Source of the DNA: Asanoa siamensis
Lineage (GTDB): Bacteria > Actinomycetota > Actinomycetes > Mycobacteriales > Micromonosporaceae
Length of the DNA stretch: 64,000 nt
Direction: 5' to 3'
NCBI RefSeq assembly: GCF_016862555.1
Contig: NZ_BONE01000023.1
Span: 1-64,000, forward strand
The notes beneath the pieces are model-generated. The model saw nothing but the letters and a program-made list of their open reading frames with translations. It was not told where the DNA came from and did not search any database. Made by a program: the position numbers and the translations under genes. Of the stretch, positions 27,560 to 36,158 are shown piece by piece (positions within the stretch are counted from its first letter, which is position 1; each line of letters opens with the position of its first letter).

Positions 27560-27590
27560 CGAGGGGCCCCCGGGGATCGGGAGCCCCTCG
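27560..27590. terminator. Hairpin terminator between the Fpg/Nei gene and the peptide-binding protein gene
   Basis: CGAGGGGC at 27560-27567 pairs with GCCCCTCG at 27583-27590 (8-bp stem). It lies immediately after the Fpg/Nei stop and just beyond the convergent substrate-binding protein stop, so it can act on both. Confidence 0.65.
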
Positions 27591-27604
27591 TCACTCACCC
27601 GCGG

Positions 27605-29368
27605 CTACTGCTTGATGTAGGCGTTGTAGTAGACCGTCGTGCCGATCGAGTCGGAGTGGAAGACCCCGCCGACCTTGTCGCCCATGACCAGGAAGGTCTT
27701 GTTCTGGTAGATCGGGACCACCGGGTAGTACTTCTCCACGATCGTCTTCTCGATGTTGGACCAGTCGTCGCCCGCCTCGCCGGCCGGCAGCGCGGAGGCC
27801 TTGTCGATCTCGGCGTTGACGTCGTCACCGTTGAAGTACGACACGTTGGAGTTGCCCAGCGGGCCGATCTTGCGACCGTCGTACAGCACCGGGATCGTGG
27901 ACGCGCCGCTCGGCCAGTCCGCACCCCAGTTGCTGATGTAGATGTCGTACGGGTTGGCCTTGGTCCGCGCGGTCGGGTTGTGGTTCGCGGCCGCGATGTA
28001 GGAGACGACGACCTCGAAGCCGGCCTTCTCCAGGCTGTCCTTGACGACCGGCGCCGTCTGCTGGCCGAACGCGCTGTCACGGGACATGAAGGCGAGCTTG
28101 ATCTTCTTGCCGCCCAGCATCTCCTTGGCCTTCTCCGGGTTGCCGGTCGGGCCGCAGCCGGTCGGGTCGGCGATCTCCTGGTAGCCGATCGTGGTGTCGG
28201 CCTGCAGGTTGTTGGTCAGCCGGCCGGCCGCGTCGCCACCCTGGGTCAGCAGGATGCCCTGCTTGTCGAGCGCACAGCCGATCGCCTTCCGGACGTTCAT
28301 GTCCGTGATCTTCTGGTTGTTGATCGCCAGGTAGTAGACGAACAGGCTCGGCGTGTCGATCGTCCGCTCCTTCAGGGCGGGGTCGCCCTGCACCTTGCTG
28401 ACCAGCGACTGCGGCACGTTGTCGTAGGCGATCGCGTTGGCGTCGGCACCGCCCGCGATGGCGCGCTCGGTCTGCGCGGCGTCGTCCGGGCCGATCTCGA
28501 CCTCGACGCCGTCGAGGTAGTTGTGCCGGATCGGGTCGGTGTTGGGGTCCCAGTTCGGGTTCCGCTCCAACACCATCTTGCTGTCCTTGGTGTATTCCTT
28601 GATCTTGTACGGGCCGGACGAGAAGATCCGCCGGTCGTACTCGAGCTTCGTGTCCTTGGCCTGCGGCAGCGGCGCCGACGTGCCCATGCTCAGCGCGAAC
28701 GGCAGGTCGCAGTGCGGGTTCTTGAACTCGAACTTGAGCCCGTAGTCACCGTTGACGGTCAGGCCCGGCACCGTGGTGCTGCCCGAGGTGTAGGGGCCCT
28801 TGTAGGTGGCGTTGTATTCCGGGTTGTCGGCGAGCCACTCCTGCACGTAGGTCGGGCCGCCGTCGATCGACTCCTCGTACGACCGGGCGATGCCGTAGGC
28901 CACGTCGGCGGCCTTGACCTCGCTGCCGTCCTCGTACTTCACGCCCTTCTTGAGCGTGTACTCCCAGGTCTTGCAGTCGCCGTTGACGTCCTTGCCCGGG
29001 TCCTCGGCCAGGTCGCCGACCAGCGTGAGCTTGCCCTTGCCGTCCTCACGGAACTGGGTGAGGTTGCGGACCAGCAGGTGCTGGATCGCCATCGCGTTGA
29101 CGGTGTAGGTCCGCTGCGGGTCGGTGTGCTCGAAGTCGGACTGCTGGATGATCTTCAGCGTGCCGCCGCGGGTCGCGCCCTGCACCTCGGGCGCGGGCCC
29201 CTGCGACTCCTTGGGGTCGGTCGAGATCGCTCCGGTTCGCGAGACGACCTCACCGCCCTCCTCCGCGGATTCGCCGGTGTTCTTGGAACAGGCGGCCAGC
29301 GACGCCGCCAACAGCAGCGCGGCGCCGGTGGCGGCGGTCGCGCGCCGCAACGCCCGTGGTGAGCGCAT
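27605..29368 (-). CDS. Family 5 extracellular solute-binding lipoprotein (peptide ABC importer)
   Basis: 587 residues. Signal peptide with lipobox LAASLAAC (Cys27), followed by a Ser/Gly/Glu-rich linker. GGTLKIIQQSDFEHTDPQRTYTV and WEYTLKKGVKYEDGSEVKAADVAYG are the hallmark regions of DppA/OppA proteins. It captures oligopeptides or a similar ligand outside the membrane for the permeases encoded upstream. The ATG has GGGAGGAG about 7 nt upstream. It is the third gene of a leftward set, 126 bp after the OppB-type permease gene, with a strong hairpin in the gap. No ATPase genes are present. Confidence 0.92.
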   Translation of the reverse strand: MRSPRALRRATAATGAALLLAASLAACSKNTGESAEEGGEVVSRTGAISTDPKESQGPAPEVQGATRGGTLKIIQQSDFEHTDPQRTYTVNAMAIQHLLVRNLTQFREDGKGKLTLVGDLAEDPGKDVNGDCKTWEYTLKKGVKYEDGSEVKAADVAYGIARSYEESIDGGPTYVQEWLADNPEYNATYKGPYTSGSTTVPGLTVNGDYGLKFEFKNPHCDLPFALSMGTSAPLPQAKDTKLEYDRRIFSSGPYKIKEYTKDSKMVLERNPNWDPNTDPIRHNYLDGVEVEIGPDDAAQTERAIAGGADANAIAYDNVPQSLVSKVQGDPALKERTIDTPSLFVYYLAINNQKITDMNVRKAIGCALDKQGILLTQGGDAAGRLTNNLQADTTIGYQEIADPTGCGPTGNPEKAKEMLGGKKIKLAFMSRDSAFGQQTAPVVKDSLEKAGFEVVVSYIAAANHNPTARTKANPYDIYISNWGADWPSGASTIPVLYDGRKIGPLGNSNVSYFNGDDVNAEIDKASALPAGEAGDDWSNIEKTIVEKYYPVVPIYQNKTFLVMGDKVGGVFHSDSIGTTVYYNAYIKQ

Positions 29369-29448
29369 CGGTCACTCCTCCCTAATCCCACGGAGGACTT
29401 GCAGAAATCCTCCGACATGAGCCTGTAGAACGAACATTTCTTTCAGGT

Positions 29449-29491
29449 CACGGGCGCGTGTCGGCACGGCCCACACCGACACGCGCCCGTG
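29449..29491 (-). terminator. Strong 16-bp stem-loop between the permease and binding-protein genes
   Basis: 29449-29464 pairs perfectly with 29476-29491 (arm CACGGGCGCGTGTCGG), leaving an 11-nt loop. It begins 4 bp past the OppB-type stop. No T-run follows in the leftward direction. It may be a partial terminator or an mRNA-stabilising hairpin that sets the ratio of permease to binding protein. Confidence 0.6.
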
Positions 29492-29494
29492 GGC

Positions 29495-30490
29495 TTACGC
29501 GAGACGAACTCTCGGGTCGATGAACGAGTAGAGGACGTCGACGACGAGGTTGGCCGCCACGATGAACAACGCGGCGAGCAGCACCGTCGCCATCACCAGC
29601 GGCATATCGAGGTTGATGGCCGCGTTGAGCGATGCCTTGCCCAGCCCGGTGAAGCCGAAGATGGTCTCGGTCACCACCGTGCCGCCGAGATAGGTGCCCA
29701 GGTCGAGGCCCGCGATGGTGACGATCGGCGTGATCGCCGCGCGCAACGCGTGTCGCCCGTACACCCGCATTTTGGTCATGCCCTTGGCCCGTGCGGTGCG
29801 CACGAAGTCCTCGGACAGGGTTTCCAACATCTGCGCGCGGGCCAGCCGCGCGTAGCTCGCCGAGTTGATGAAGCCGAGGGCCAGCCAGGGCAGCAGCATC
29901 GCCGCCGCCCACTTGACGGGGTTCTCGGTGATGGGCACGTAGCTCGGATAGCCGAGCAGGCCCGTCTCGTACACGAAGATGATCAACAAGAGCGGGCCGA
30001 ACAGCAGGATCGGCATCGAGGCGCCGGTCAGCGAGAAACCGACCGCGCCCCGGTCGAAGATCGTGCCCTTGCGCAGGGCGGAGACCATGCCGACCGATAC
30101 GCCGATCAGCAGCCAGACCACCGCGGCACCGAACACGATGGACAGTGTCACCGGCAGCGTGCGGCCGATGATGTCGGTGACGGGCTCGTCGTTGCGGAAC
30201 GAGTAGCCCAGGCACGGCGCCGGGCAGTGCCGGGCCGCGTCACCCTCGCCGAAGGTGCGCCCCTTGACGATGCCGGCCATGAAGTCGGCGTACTGCTGGA
30301 CGACCGGTGTGTCGAGGCCCATCCGCCGTTCGATGCTGGCCTGCTGCTCGGCCGAGCAGGTCTTGCGGTTGCCGCACATCAACTCGGCCGGGTTGTTGGG
30401 CACCGCGAAGAACAGCCCGAACGTCAGCACGCTGACCGTGAACAGCGTGGCGACCGCGAGGAGCGCCTTCTTGAGGAAGAACCGCAGCAT
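29495..30490 (-). CDS. ABC transporter permease, DppB/OppB type
   Basis: 331 residues. N-terminal helix (LLAVATLFTVSVLTFGLFFAV), then the long periplasmic segment typical of OppB (GNRKTCSAEQQASIERRMGLDTPVVQQY) and further helices. The EAA coupling region is ARAQMLETLSEDFVRTARAKGMTKMRVYGRHALR. The periplasmic loops carry extra cysteines (MCGNRKTC, HCPAPC) that could form disulfides. Encoded 9 bp after the DppC-type permease. Confidence 0.93.
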   Translation of the reverse strand: MLRFFLKKALLAVATLFTVSVLTFGLFFAVPNNPAELMCGNRKTCSAEQQASIERRMGLDTPVVQQYADFMAGIVKGRTFGEGDAARHCPAPCLGYSFRNDEPVTDIIGRTLPVTLSIVFGAAVVWLLIGVSVGMVSALRKGTIFDRGAVGFSLTGASMPILLFGPLLLIIFVYETGLLGYPSYVPITENPVKWAAAMLLPWLALGFINSASYARLARAQMLETLSEDFVRTARAKGMTKMRVYGRHALRAAITPIVTIAGLDLGTYLGGTVVTETIFGFTGLGKASLNAAINLDMPLVMATVLLAALFIVAANLVVDVLYSFIDPRVRLA

Positions 30491-30499
30491 CGACGCCTC

Positions 30500-31516
30500 C
30501 TACCGGTCGGACTTGGGGTCGAGGGCGTCGCGCAGCGAGTCGCCGAACAGGTTGAACGCCAGGACCAGGGCGAACAGCGTGATGCCGCCGGTCAGCGTGA
30601 AGGCCGGGTCGTCGCGGATGTAGTTGACGCTGTCCGAGATGAGCCGGCCCAGGTCGGGCGTGGGCTCGAGGATGCCGATGCCCAGGAACGACAGGGCCGC
30701 CTCGGCGGTGATCAGCGCCGGCACGTTGAGCGAGAAGGTCACCAGGATCGGCGCCCAGAGGTTGGGCAGCAACTGCTTGAACAGCACGTGCGGGGTACGG
30801 GCGCCGGACGCGCGGGCCGCCTCGACGAACTCCCGCTCGCGCAGGGTGAGCACCTGGCCGCGGACCAACCGGGCGCTGTAGGTCCAGTTGAACAGCACGA
30901 ACACGATGATCAGGAGGACCGGCCGGAACCAGGACGCCTCCTGGTCGGTGGGGCCGTAGCGTTGGGCGACCGCGATCGGCACGAACGCGAAGCAGAAGAT
31001 GTAGAACGGGAACGCCAGCGTCAGGTCGGTCAGCCAGCTCAGCACCGCGTCGACCTTGCCGCCGAGATAGCCCGCGACGATGCCGATGACCACGCCGAGC
31101 ACGATGGTCAGCAGCGCGGCGGAGAGCGCCACGATCAGCGACGTGCGCATGCCGTAGACGATCTGGATGAAGACGTCGCGGCCGAGCCGGGGCTGCACGC
31201 CGAGCCAGTGCTCGGCGCTGATGCCGCCGAGATAGCCGAGCGGGTTGCCGTTGCGGTCGAGCTTGTCGGTGAAGCGGTCGAGGGGGCCCTTGCCGTAGAG
31301 CCGTTCGATCAGCGGCGCGCCGAGGGCCGTCAGCGCGAAGACCGCCAGCGCGATGCCGCTGGCCCAGGCGGTGCGGTCACGCTTGAGCCGCAGCCAGGCG
31401 AGCTGCCCGGGCGACCGGCCGACGAAGTCCTTGGCGGTGGCCGCGGGCCGGTCACCGCCGGGTTCCTCGGGCGTCGCGACCGCGAGACCGACCGGCCCGG
31501 TGGCGCCATCGGTCAT
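30500..31516 (-). CDS. ABC transporter permease, DppC/OppC type
   Basis: 338 residues. The cytoplasmic N-terminal stretch contains FVGRSPGQLAWLRLKRDRTAW, followed by six helices; the EAA loop is LREREFVEAARASGARTPHVLFKQLLPN. AAEHWLGVQPRLGRDVF-like residues (here SAEHWLGVQPRLGRDVF) are the OppC hallmark. The ribosome binding site AAGGGAGGTGA lies 6 nt before ATG 31516, which decides against the GTG nine bases upstream that sits within it. First gene of the importer set. Confidence 0.93.
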   Translation of the reverse strand: MTDGATGPVGLAVATPEEPGGDRPAATAKDFVGRSPGQLAWLRLKRDRTAWASGIALAVFALTALGAPLIERLYGKGPLDRFTDKLDRNGNPLGYLGGISAEHWLGVQPRLGRDVFIQIVYGMRTSLIVALSAALLTIVLGVVIGIVAGYLGGKVDAVLSWLTDLTLAFPFYIFCFAFVPIAVAQRYGPTDQEASWFRPVLLIIVFVLFNWTYSARLVRGQVLTLREREFVEAARASGARTPHVLFKQLLPNLWAPILVTFSLNVPALITAEAALSFLGIGILEPTPDLGRLISDSVNYIRDDPAFTLTGGITLFALVLAFNLFGDSLRDALDPKSDR

Positions 31517-31542
31517 GGCGGTCACCTCCCTTCGGGGTCGTG

Positions 31543-31554
31543 CACTGTGCAGTG
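31543..31554. promoter_or_regulatory. Inverted repeat in the leader of the peptide importer operon
   Basis: CACTG-TG-CAGTG, a perfect 12-bp palindrome, about 27 bp upstream of the DppC-type start codon. It is a plausible operator for a dimeric repressor, inferred only from symmetry and position. Confidence 0.3.
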
Positions 31555-31600
31555 AACGCTTCGAACGCGAAAGGAAGTTGCATCCGACCGTTGGCGCTGA

Positions 31601-31628
31601 AAGTAAGCTACAGCTTGCGAACTGTCAG
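31601..31628 (-). promoter_or_regulatory. Candidate promoter of the peptide importer operon
   Basis: Leftward CTGACA (31628-31623) and TTACTT (31606-31601) with a 16-bp spacer resemble a housekeeping promoter and predict an approximately 80-nt leader. The -10 overlaps a second inverted repeat, AAGCT-AC-AGCTT (31605-31616). Confidence 0.35.
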
Positions 31629-31754
31629 CCGGGTCGGCGGTAACGACTCTGCATCGAGGACGCCTTATGCGCCGCCCTGGGTTCGCGCTCGCGACGGAAT
31701 CGTGACCTGTCGCTGGGAGCGGCGCAGGCGCATGACGAGCGGGGACCGCGCGGT

Positions 31755-31760
31755 TAAGGT
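31755..31760 (+). promoter_or_regulatory. Candidate -10 box (TAAGGT), leaderless tldD promoter
   Basis: TAAGGT ends 7 nt before the GTG at 31768. It supports this GTG over the ATG at 31732, which would lie upstream of the promoter. Confidence 0.45.
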
Positions 31761-31767
31761 CATCCGG

Positions 31768-33195
31768 GTGACCCATTTCGACGCGGCCGCAGCAGCGGTC
31801 CAGGCCGCTCTCGACGCCGGGGCGCGCTACGCGGACGCTCGGGTGATGCATCGCCGCACCGAGTCCATGTCGGCCCGCAACGGCGAGATCGAAGAGCTCA
31901 ACCAGGACGAGGACGCCGGCGTCGGCGTACGCGCCCTGGTCGGTTCCGGTTGGGGCTTCTACGCCGTTCCGGACATCTCCGACGCCGCCGCCCGCGCGGC
32001 CGGCACCCGGGCCGCGAAGATCGCCGCGGCCAGCGCCACCGTGCCCGGCCCGGCGACCGGCCTCATCCCGTTGCCACCCGCGTCGGGCTCGTGGTCGTCG
32101 CCGTGCGAGGTCGACCCGTTGGGCGTGCCGCTGTCGGAGAAGGCCGCGCTGCTCGTCGGTCTCACCACCACGATGCGCGAGCACGGCGCCGACGTCGCCG
32201 AGAGCCACTACCGCGTCTGGGACACCGCCAAGTGGTTCGTCTCCAGCGAGGGCCACCGCGTCGACCAACGGTTCCGCGAGTGCGGGGGCGGCATCACCGC
32301 CACGTCGATCGGCGAGGGCGAGTCGCAGCGGCGCTCCTACGGCAACCAGTACGGCACCCGCGGCTGGGAGCTCGTCACCGGGCTCGACCTGCCGGGCAAC
32401 GCGGCCCGGGTGGCGACCGAGTCGCGCGAGCTGCTGACCGCGCCACCCTGCCCGGCCGGCGAGACCACGCTGATCCTGGGCAGCGAGCAGATGGCGTTGC
32501 AGATCCACGAGTCGGTGGGGCACGCGATCGAGCTCGACCGGATCCTCGGCTGGGAGGCGGCCTACGCCGGCACCTCCTGGCTCGACGTGCGCAAGCTCGG
32601 CAACATGCGGTACGGCTCGCCGCTGATGAACATCACCATCGACCCGACGATCCCCGGCGCGCTCGGCAGCTTCGGCTTCGACGACGAGGGCACGCCGGCC
32701 GCCATGCGCTACGCCGTCCGCGAGGGCGTCTGGGTCGGCGTGCTCGCCGGGCGCGACTCGGCGTCCGTGGCCGGGCTCGACTACGCGGGCAGCGTCCGCT
32801 CCGACGGCTGGGCCCGGCTGCCGATGGTGCGGATGACCAACGTCGGGCTGACCCCGGGCCCGCACACGCTCGACGAGATCATCGCCGCGACCGACGACGG
32901 GATCCTGATGGAGACCAACCGTTCCTGGTCGATCGACGACCGGCGGCTCAACTTCCAGTTCGGCTGTGAGATCGGCTGGGAGGTCAAGAACGGCAAGCGC
33001 GGCCGGATGCTGCGCAACCCGACCTACACCGGGATCGGCCCGACGTTCTGGCAGTCGATGGACATGCTCTCGTCGGAGGTGACCGACTGGGGCATTCCGA
33101 ACTGCGGCAAGGGCCAACCTGGTCAGACCGGCCACACGGGCCATCCGGCGGCCGCCGCGCGGTTCACCGGCGTACGGGTGGGGGTGACGGGCTGA
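31768..33195 (+). CDS. tldD: TldD family metalloprotease subunit
   Basis: 475 residues. The zinc motif HExxxH is H247-E248-SVG-H252 within QIHESVGHAIELDR, so this is the catalytic subunit. The TldD/TldE heterodimer degrades small peptides through a narrow channel and matures some ribosomal peptides (for example microcin B17) and toxins. Other conserved parts are RNGEIEELNQDEDAGVGVRAL-like (ARNGEIEELNQDED) and GSFGFDDEGTPA. The GTG start is favoured by a TAAGGT box 7 nt upstream. The stop overlaps the tldE ATG by 1 nt. Confidence 0.93.
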   Translation: MTHFDAAAAAVQAALDAGARYADARVMHRRTESMSARNGEIEELNQDEDAGVGVRALVGSGWGFYAVPDISDAAARAAGTRAAKIAAASATVPGPATGLIPLPPASGSWSSPCEVDPLGVPLSEKAALLVGLTTTMREHGADVAESHYRVWDTAKWFVSSEGHRVDQRFRECGGGITATSIGEGESQRRSYGNQYGTRGWELVTGLDLPGNAARVATESRELLTAPPCPAGETTLILGSEQMALQIHESVGHAIELDRILGWEAAYAGTSWLDVRKLGNMRYGSPLMNITIDPTIPGALGSFGFDDEGTPAAMRYAVREGVWVGVLAGRDSASVAGLDYAGSVRSDGWARLPMVRMTNVGLTPGPHTLDEIIAATDDGILMETNRSWSIDDRRLNFQFGCEIGWEVKNGKRGRMLRNPTYTGIGPTFWQSMDMLSSEVTDWGIPNCGKGQPGQTGHTGHPAAAARFTGVRVGVTG

Positions 33196-34577
33196 TGTCG
33201 GCGGAGCTCGACCTCGCGGGCCGGGTCGTCGACCTGGTCCGCCGCCTGGCGGGCAGCGCCGCCCAGGCCGAGGTGCTGGTGGACCACACCGCCCTGGCCC
33301 TCACCCGGTTCGCCAACTCCGGGATCCACCAGAACGTCGCCGACGCCACGACCGGCGTCCGGCTGCGCGTGCACGTCGACGGCCGCACCGCGGGCGGCTC
33401 GACCACCGTGGTCGACGAGGCCGGGCTGACCGCGCTGGTCGAGCGGACCATCGCCGCGGCCGCGCTGACGCCCGCCGACCCCGGCTGGCCCGGGCTCGCG
33501 CCGCCGGCGGCGCTGAGCGGCGACGATGCCTGGGACGAGGCCACCGCGCAGGCCGGCCCCGACGAGCGTGCTCTGCGCGTCCGGGCGTTCGTCGACGCGG
33601 CCGCGGGCCTGGAGACGGCGGGCTACTGCCGCACCGTGCACTGGTCGGGCGCGTTCGCCAACAGCGCGGGGCAGGCCGTCGCCGGCCGCGCGGCGGAGGC
33701 GGCGATGGACGGCATCGCCCGCGTGCCCGGCGCCGACGGCGTCGCGCGACTCGGCTCGCGCCGGCTCGCCGACATCGACGGCGCCGTGCTGGGCGGGCGG
33801 GCCGCGCTCAAGGCGCGGGCCGGCGCCGACGCGGTCGAGTTGCCGCCGGGCCGCTACGAGGTCGTGCTCGAGCCGACCGCGGTGGCCGACCTGCTGGCCA
33901 ACTTCGCGTTCTACGGCTTCAACGGCAAGCTGCACAACGAGCGCCAGTCGTTCGCCGAGATCGGCGCCGCCCAGTTCGACCCGGCCGTGACGATCGTCGA
34001 CGACGTGACCGCGACGGCCGGCTTCGGCGTGCCGTTCGACGGCGAGGGCACGCCCAAGCGCGCCGTCACCTTCGTCGGCGACGGCATCACGACGGCGGTC
34101 GCGCACGACCGGCGCTCGGCGGCCGAGGCGGGCGCCGCGTCGACCGGGCACGCCTGGCCGGGCGGCAGTTCCTTCGGCCCGCTGGCGGCCAACCTGCGGT
34201 TGCTGCCCGACGAGAGCGCGCCGAGTGCGGCGGTCGCCGGGCCGGTGGCCGACGGGCACACGGCGGCGCTGGTGTCCACGATGGAGCGTGGCCTGCTGGT
34301 CAGCGACTTCTGGTACACCCGGGTGCTCGACCCCAAGACGCTGGTGGTCACCGGGCTGACCCGCAACGGGGTCTGGCTCGTGGAGGACGGCGAGATCACC
34401 CGGCCGGTACGCAACTTCCGGTTCACCCAGTCCTACCCGCTGGCGCTGGGGCCGGGCGCGGTGCTCGGCATCGGCGGCAACGCGATCACGCCGGCCGACA
34501 GTTGGGACATCTTCGGCTTCACCGGCCCGTCGCTGCGGCTCGCCTCGTGGAACTTCACCGGCGGCGCCTCGGGATAG
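33195..34577 (+). CDS. tldE: TldE/PmbA family subunit
   Basis: 460 residues, a PmbA-like partner without a HExxxH motif, as expected for the non-catalytic half. Conserved elements include TRFANSGIHQNVADATTGVRLRV near residue 36, EPTAVADLLANFAFYGFNG, and the C-terminal LVVTGLTRNGVWLVEDGEITRPVRNFRFTQS. Translationally coupled to tldD (TGATG). No obvious RiPP precursor lies next to the pair in this window, so general peptide turnover is the safest role. Confidence 0.92.
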   Translation: MSAELDLAGRVVDLVRRLAGSAAQAEVLVDHTALALTRFANSGIHQNVADATTGVRLRVHVDGRTAGGSTTVVDEAGLTALVERTIAAAALTPADPGWPGLAPPAALSGDDAWDEATAQAGPDERALRVRAFVDAAAGLETAGYCRTVHWSGAFANSAGQAVAGRAAEAAMDGIARVPGADGVARLGSRRLADIDGAVLGGRAALKARAGADAVELPPGRYEVVLEPTAVADLLANFAFYGFNGKLHNERQSFAEIGAAQFDPAVTIVDDVTATAGFGVPFDGEGTPKRAVTFVGDGITTAVAHDRRSAAEAGAASTGHAWPGGSSFGPLAANLRLLPDESAPSAAVAGPVADGHTAALVSTMERGLLVSDFWYTRVLDPKTLVVTGLTRNGVWLVEDGEITRPVRNFRFTQSYPLALGPGAVLGIGGNAITPADSWDIFGFTGPSLRLASWNFTGGASG

Positions 34578-34580
34578 ATT
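34575..34580 (+). promoter_or_regulatory. Candidate -10 box (TAGATT) overlapping the tldE stop codon
   Basis: TAGATT starts with the tldE TAG stop codon and ends 7 nt before the ATG at 34588, so the membrane protein gene may have its own leaderless transcript. Confidence 0.4.
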
Positions 34581-34587
34581 CGTCTGT

Positions 34588-35226
34588 ATGACGACCCCGC
34601 CACCCCCGCCGTACCCGAGGTCGCCCGACGACGACGAGCCGGCGACCCAGCCGGTCGCGACCGGCTGGAACGATGCGCCCGCCGTTGATCCGGAGACCGA
34701 ATCCTCCAGCCCGACAGAAACGGATAATGTGGACAAACGGCGTAAGCGCCGATTTGTCGTGGCCGGGATCGTTGCCGGGGCCGTGGTCCTGGTCGCGGCC
34801 TGCGGTTTCGCGGTGGCCGGCGTCGTCCAGGTCGCCGACGCGGCCGACGACGACGGTCGCGACAGGGTGCGCGTCAGCGACTCCTGCGCGGCGCTCGAGG
34901 TGCGGCTCAACCGGTTGGCGCCGCCCGGCGCCGCGGCCAACCCGCGCGAACGCGCCCGCGCGATCCGCGACGAGAACGCGGCCCTCGTGCCGTTCCTCGA
35001 CGACCTCGGCCGGGCCGGCGACGAGCGCCTCGCCCGCCGCTGGACCCAACTCGTCACGGCCCGCACGGCCTACGCGGACGCACTCGACCGGCAGGTCGCG
35101 AGCGGCGCGCCGGCCTTCTTCGTCGCACCGGTCGACGAGCGCGGCGACGCGGTCGCGCAACGGTTGAGCGGTCGGCACGACCAGTGCGCCGCAGCAGTCC
35201 GTCGACTCGCGGCACCGGATCTGTAG
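34588..35226 (+). CDS. One-pass membrane protein, unknown function
   Basis: 212 residues. A proline-rich N-terminus (TTPPPPPYPRSPDDDEPATQP), a basic cluster KRRKRR and one helix (FVVAGIVAGAVVLVAACGFAVAGVV, about 55-79) precede an outer domain of about 130 residues. That domain is mostly helical, with two cysteines (SDSCAALEVRL and DQCAAAVRRL) that could pair. I recognise no family. It sits 10 bp after tldE. Confidence 0.7.
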   Translation: MTTPPPPPYPRSPDDDEPATQPVATGWNDAPAVDPETESSSPTETDNVDKRRKRRFVVAGIVAGAVVLVAACGFAVAGVVQVADAADDDGRDRVRVSDSCAALEVRLNRLAPPGAAANPRERARAIRDENAALVPFLDDLGRAGDERLARRWTQLVTARTAYADALDRQVASGAPAFFVAPVDERGDAVAQRLSGRHDQCAAAVRRLAAPDL

Positions 35227-35344
35227 CGCCGTACACCGGATTGATCACACCCGCTGGCACCTCTGCGAGTCGCTTGTTTCCATCGGCGTAACGTGTGCAC
35301 CGTCACGCGCCGCCAGCGGCCTAAAGAACCTTGCGGGAGACTTC

Positions 35345-36148
35345 ATGACGACAACGGCGACGAGGCCGGTCGGGGCGCAGGCGCGCGCCTCGATTTCGGC
35401 TCGGACGTTGCGTACGGACCGATGGTGGCTCGCGCCCCTCATCACCGTGATCGGGCTGAGCGCCTGGATCGCCTACGCGACCGTCCGGGTCTACATGCAC
35501 AAGTGGTTCTTCGTGGAGGAATACCACTACCTGACGCCGTTCTATTCACCGTGTCTGACCGACAGGTGCGGCGAAGCGGCGGAGTTCGGCACCTTCCTGC
35601 CGAGTTGGTGGATCATCCCGGAGGCAGCCCTCACGCTGCCGTTCCTGCTGCTCTTCCGGCTGACGTGCTACTACTACCGCAAGGCGTACTACCGCTCGTT
35701 CTGGCTTTCCCCGCCGGCCTGCGCGGTGCCCGACGGGCACAAGACCTACTCCGGCGAGACGCGCTTCCCGCTGATTTTCCAGAACGCCCACCGGTACGCG
35801 TTCTACGCCGCCGGCATCATCTCGGTCATCAACACGTGGGATGCCATCAAGGCGTTCCACAGCCCCGAGGGATTCGGCTTCGGGCTCGGCAACCTCATTC
35901 TTATCGCGAATGTGGTCATGCTCTGGGCCTATACGCTCTCCTGCCACTCGTGCCGGCACATCGCCGGCGGGCGGCTGAAGCACTTCTCCAAGCACCCGGT
36001 GCGTTACCGCTTCTGGACGTTCGTGTCCAAGCTGAACACCCGGCACATGCAGCTGGCCTGGATCACTCTCGCGACGCTCGCCATCACGGACTTCTACATC
36101 ATGGCGGTCTCGGCGGACTGGTTCGGCGACGTGCGGTTCATCAACTGA
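35345..36148 (+). CDS. sdhC: Succinate dehydrogenase membrane anchor subunit (Sdh1 type)
   Basis: 267 residues with five predicted membrane helices (about 27-51, 87-111, 150-169, 178-203, 236-261). It matches the single large anchor of the actinobacterial Sdh1 enzyme (Rv0249c-like) rather than the paired SdhC/SdhD anchors. Conserved histidines near the helices (HKWFFVEEYHY, NAHRYAFYAAG, CHSCRHIAGG, TRHMQLAW) are candidates for haem ligands; I cannot tell which are used. GGGAG lies 5 nt before the ATG. First gene of sdhCAB. Confidence 0.88.
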   Translation: MTTTATRPVGAQARASISARTLRTDRWWLAPLITVIGLSAWIAYATVRVYMHKWFFVEEYHYLTPFYSPCLTDRCGEAAEFGTFLPSWWIIPEAALTLPFLLLFRLTCYYYRKAYYRSFWLSPPACAVPDGHKTYSGETRFPLIFQNAHRYAFYAAGIISVINTWDAIKAFHSPEGFGFGLGNLILIANVVMLWAYTLSCHSCRHIAGGRLKHFSKHPVRYRFWTFVSKLNTRHMQLAWITLATLAITDFYIMAVSADWFGDVRFIN

Positions 36149-36158
36149 GGCGACTGAC

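Noticed and set aside
33195-34577. A RiPP (modified peptide) cluster around tldD/tldE
   Set aside because: No precursor-like short gene, cyclodehydratase, radical SAM or transporter gene is next to the pair. A general peptidase role is simpler.
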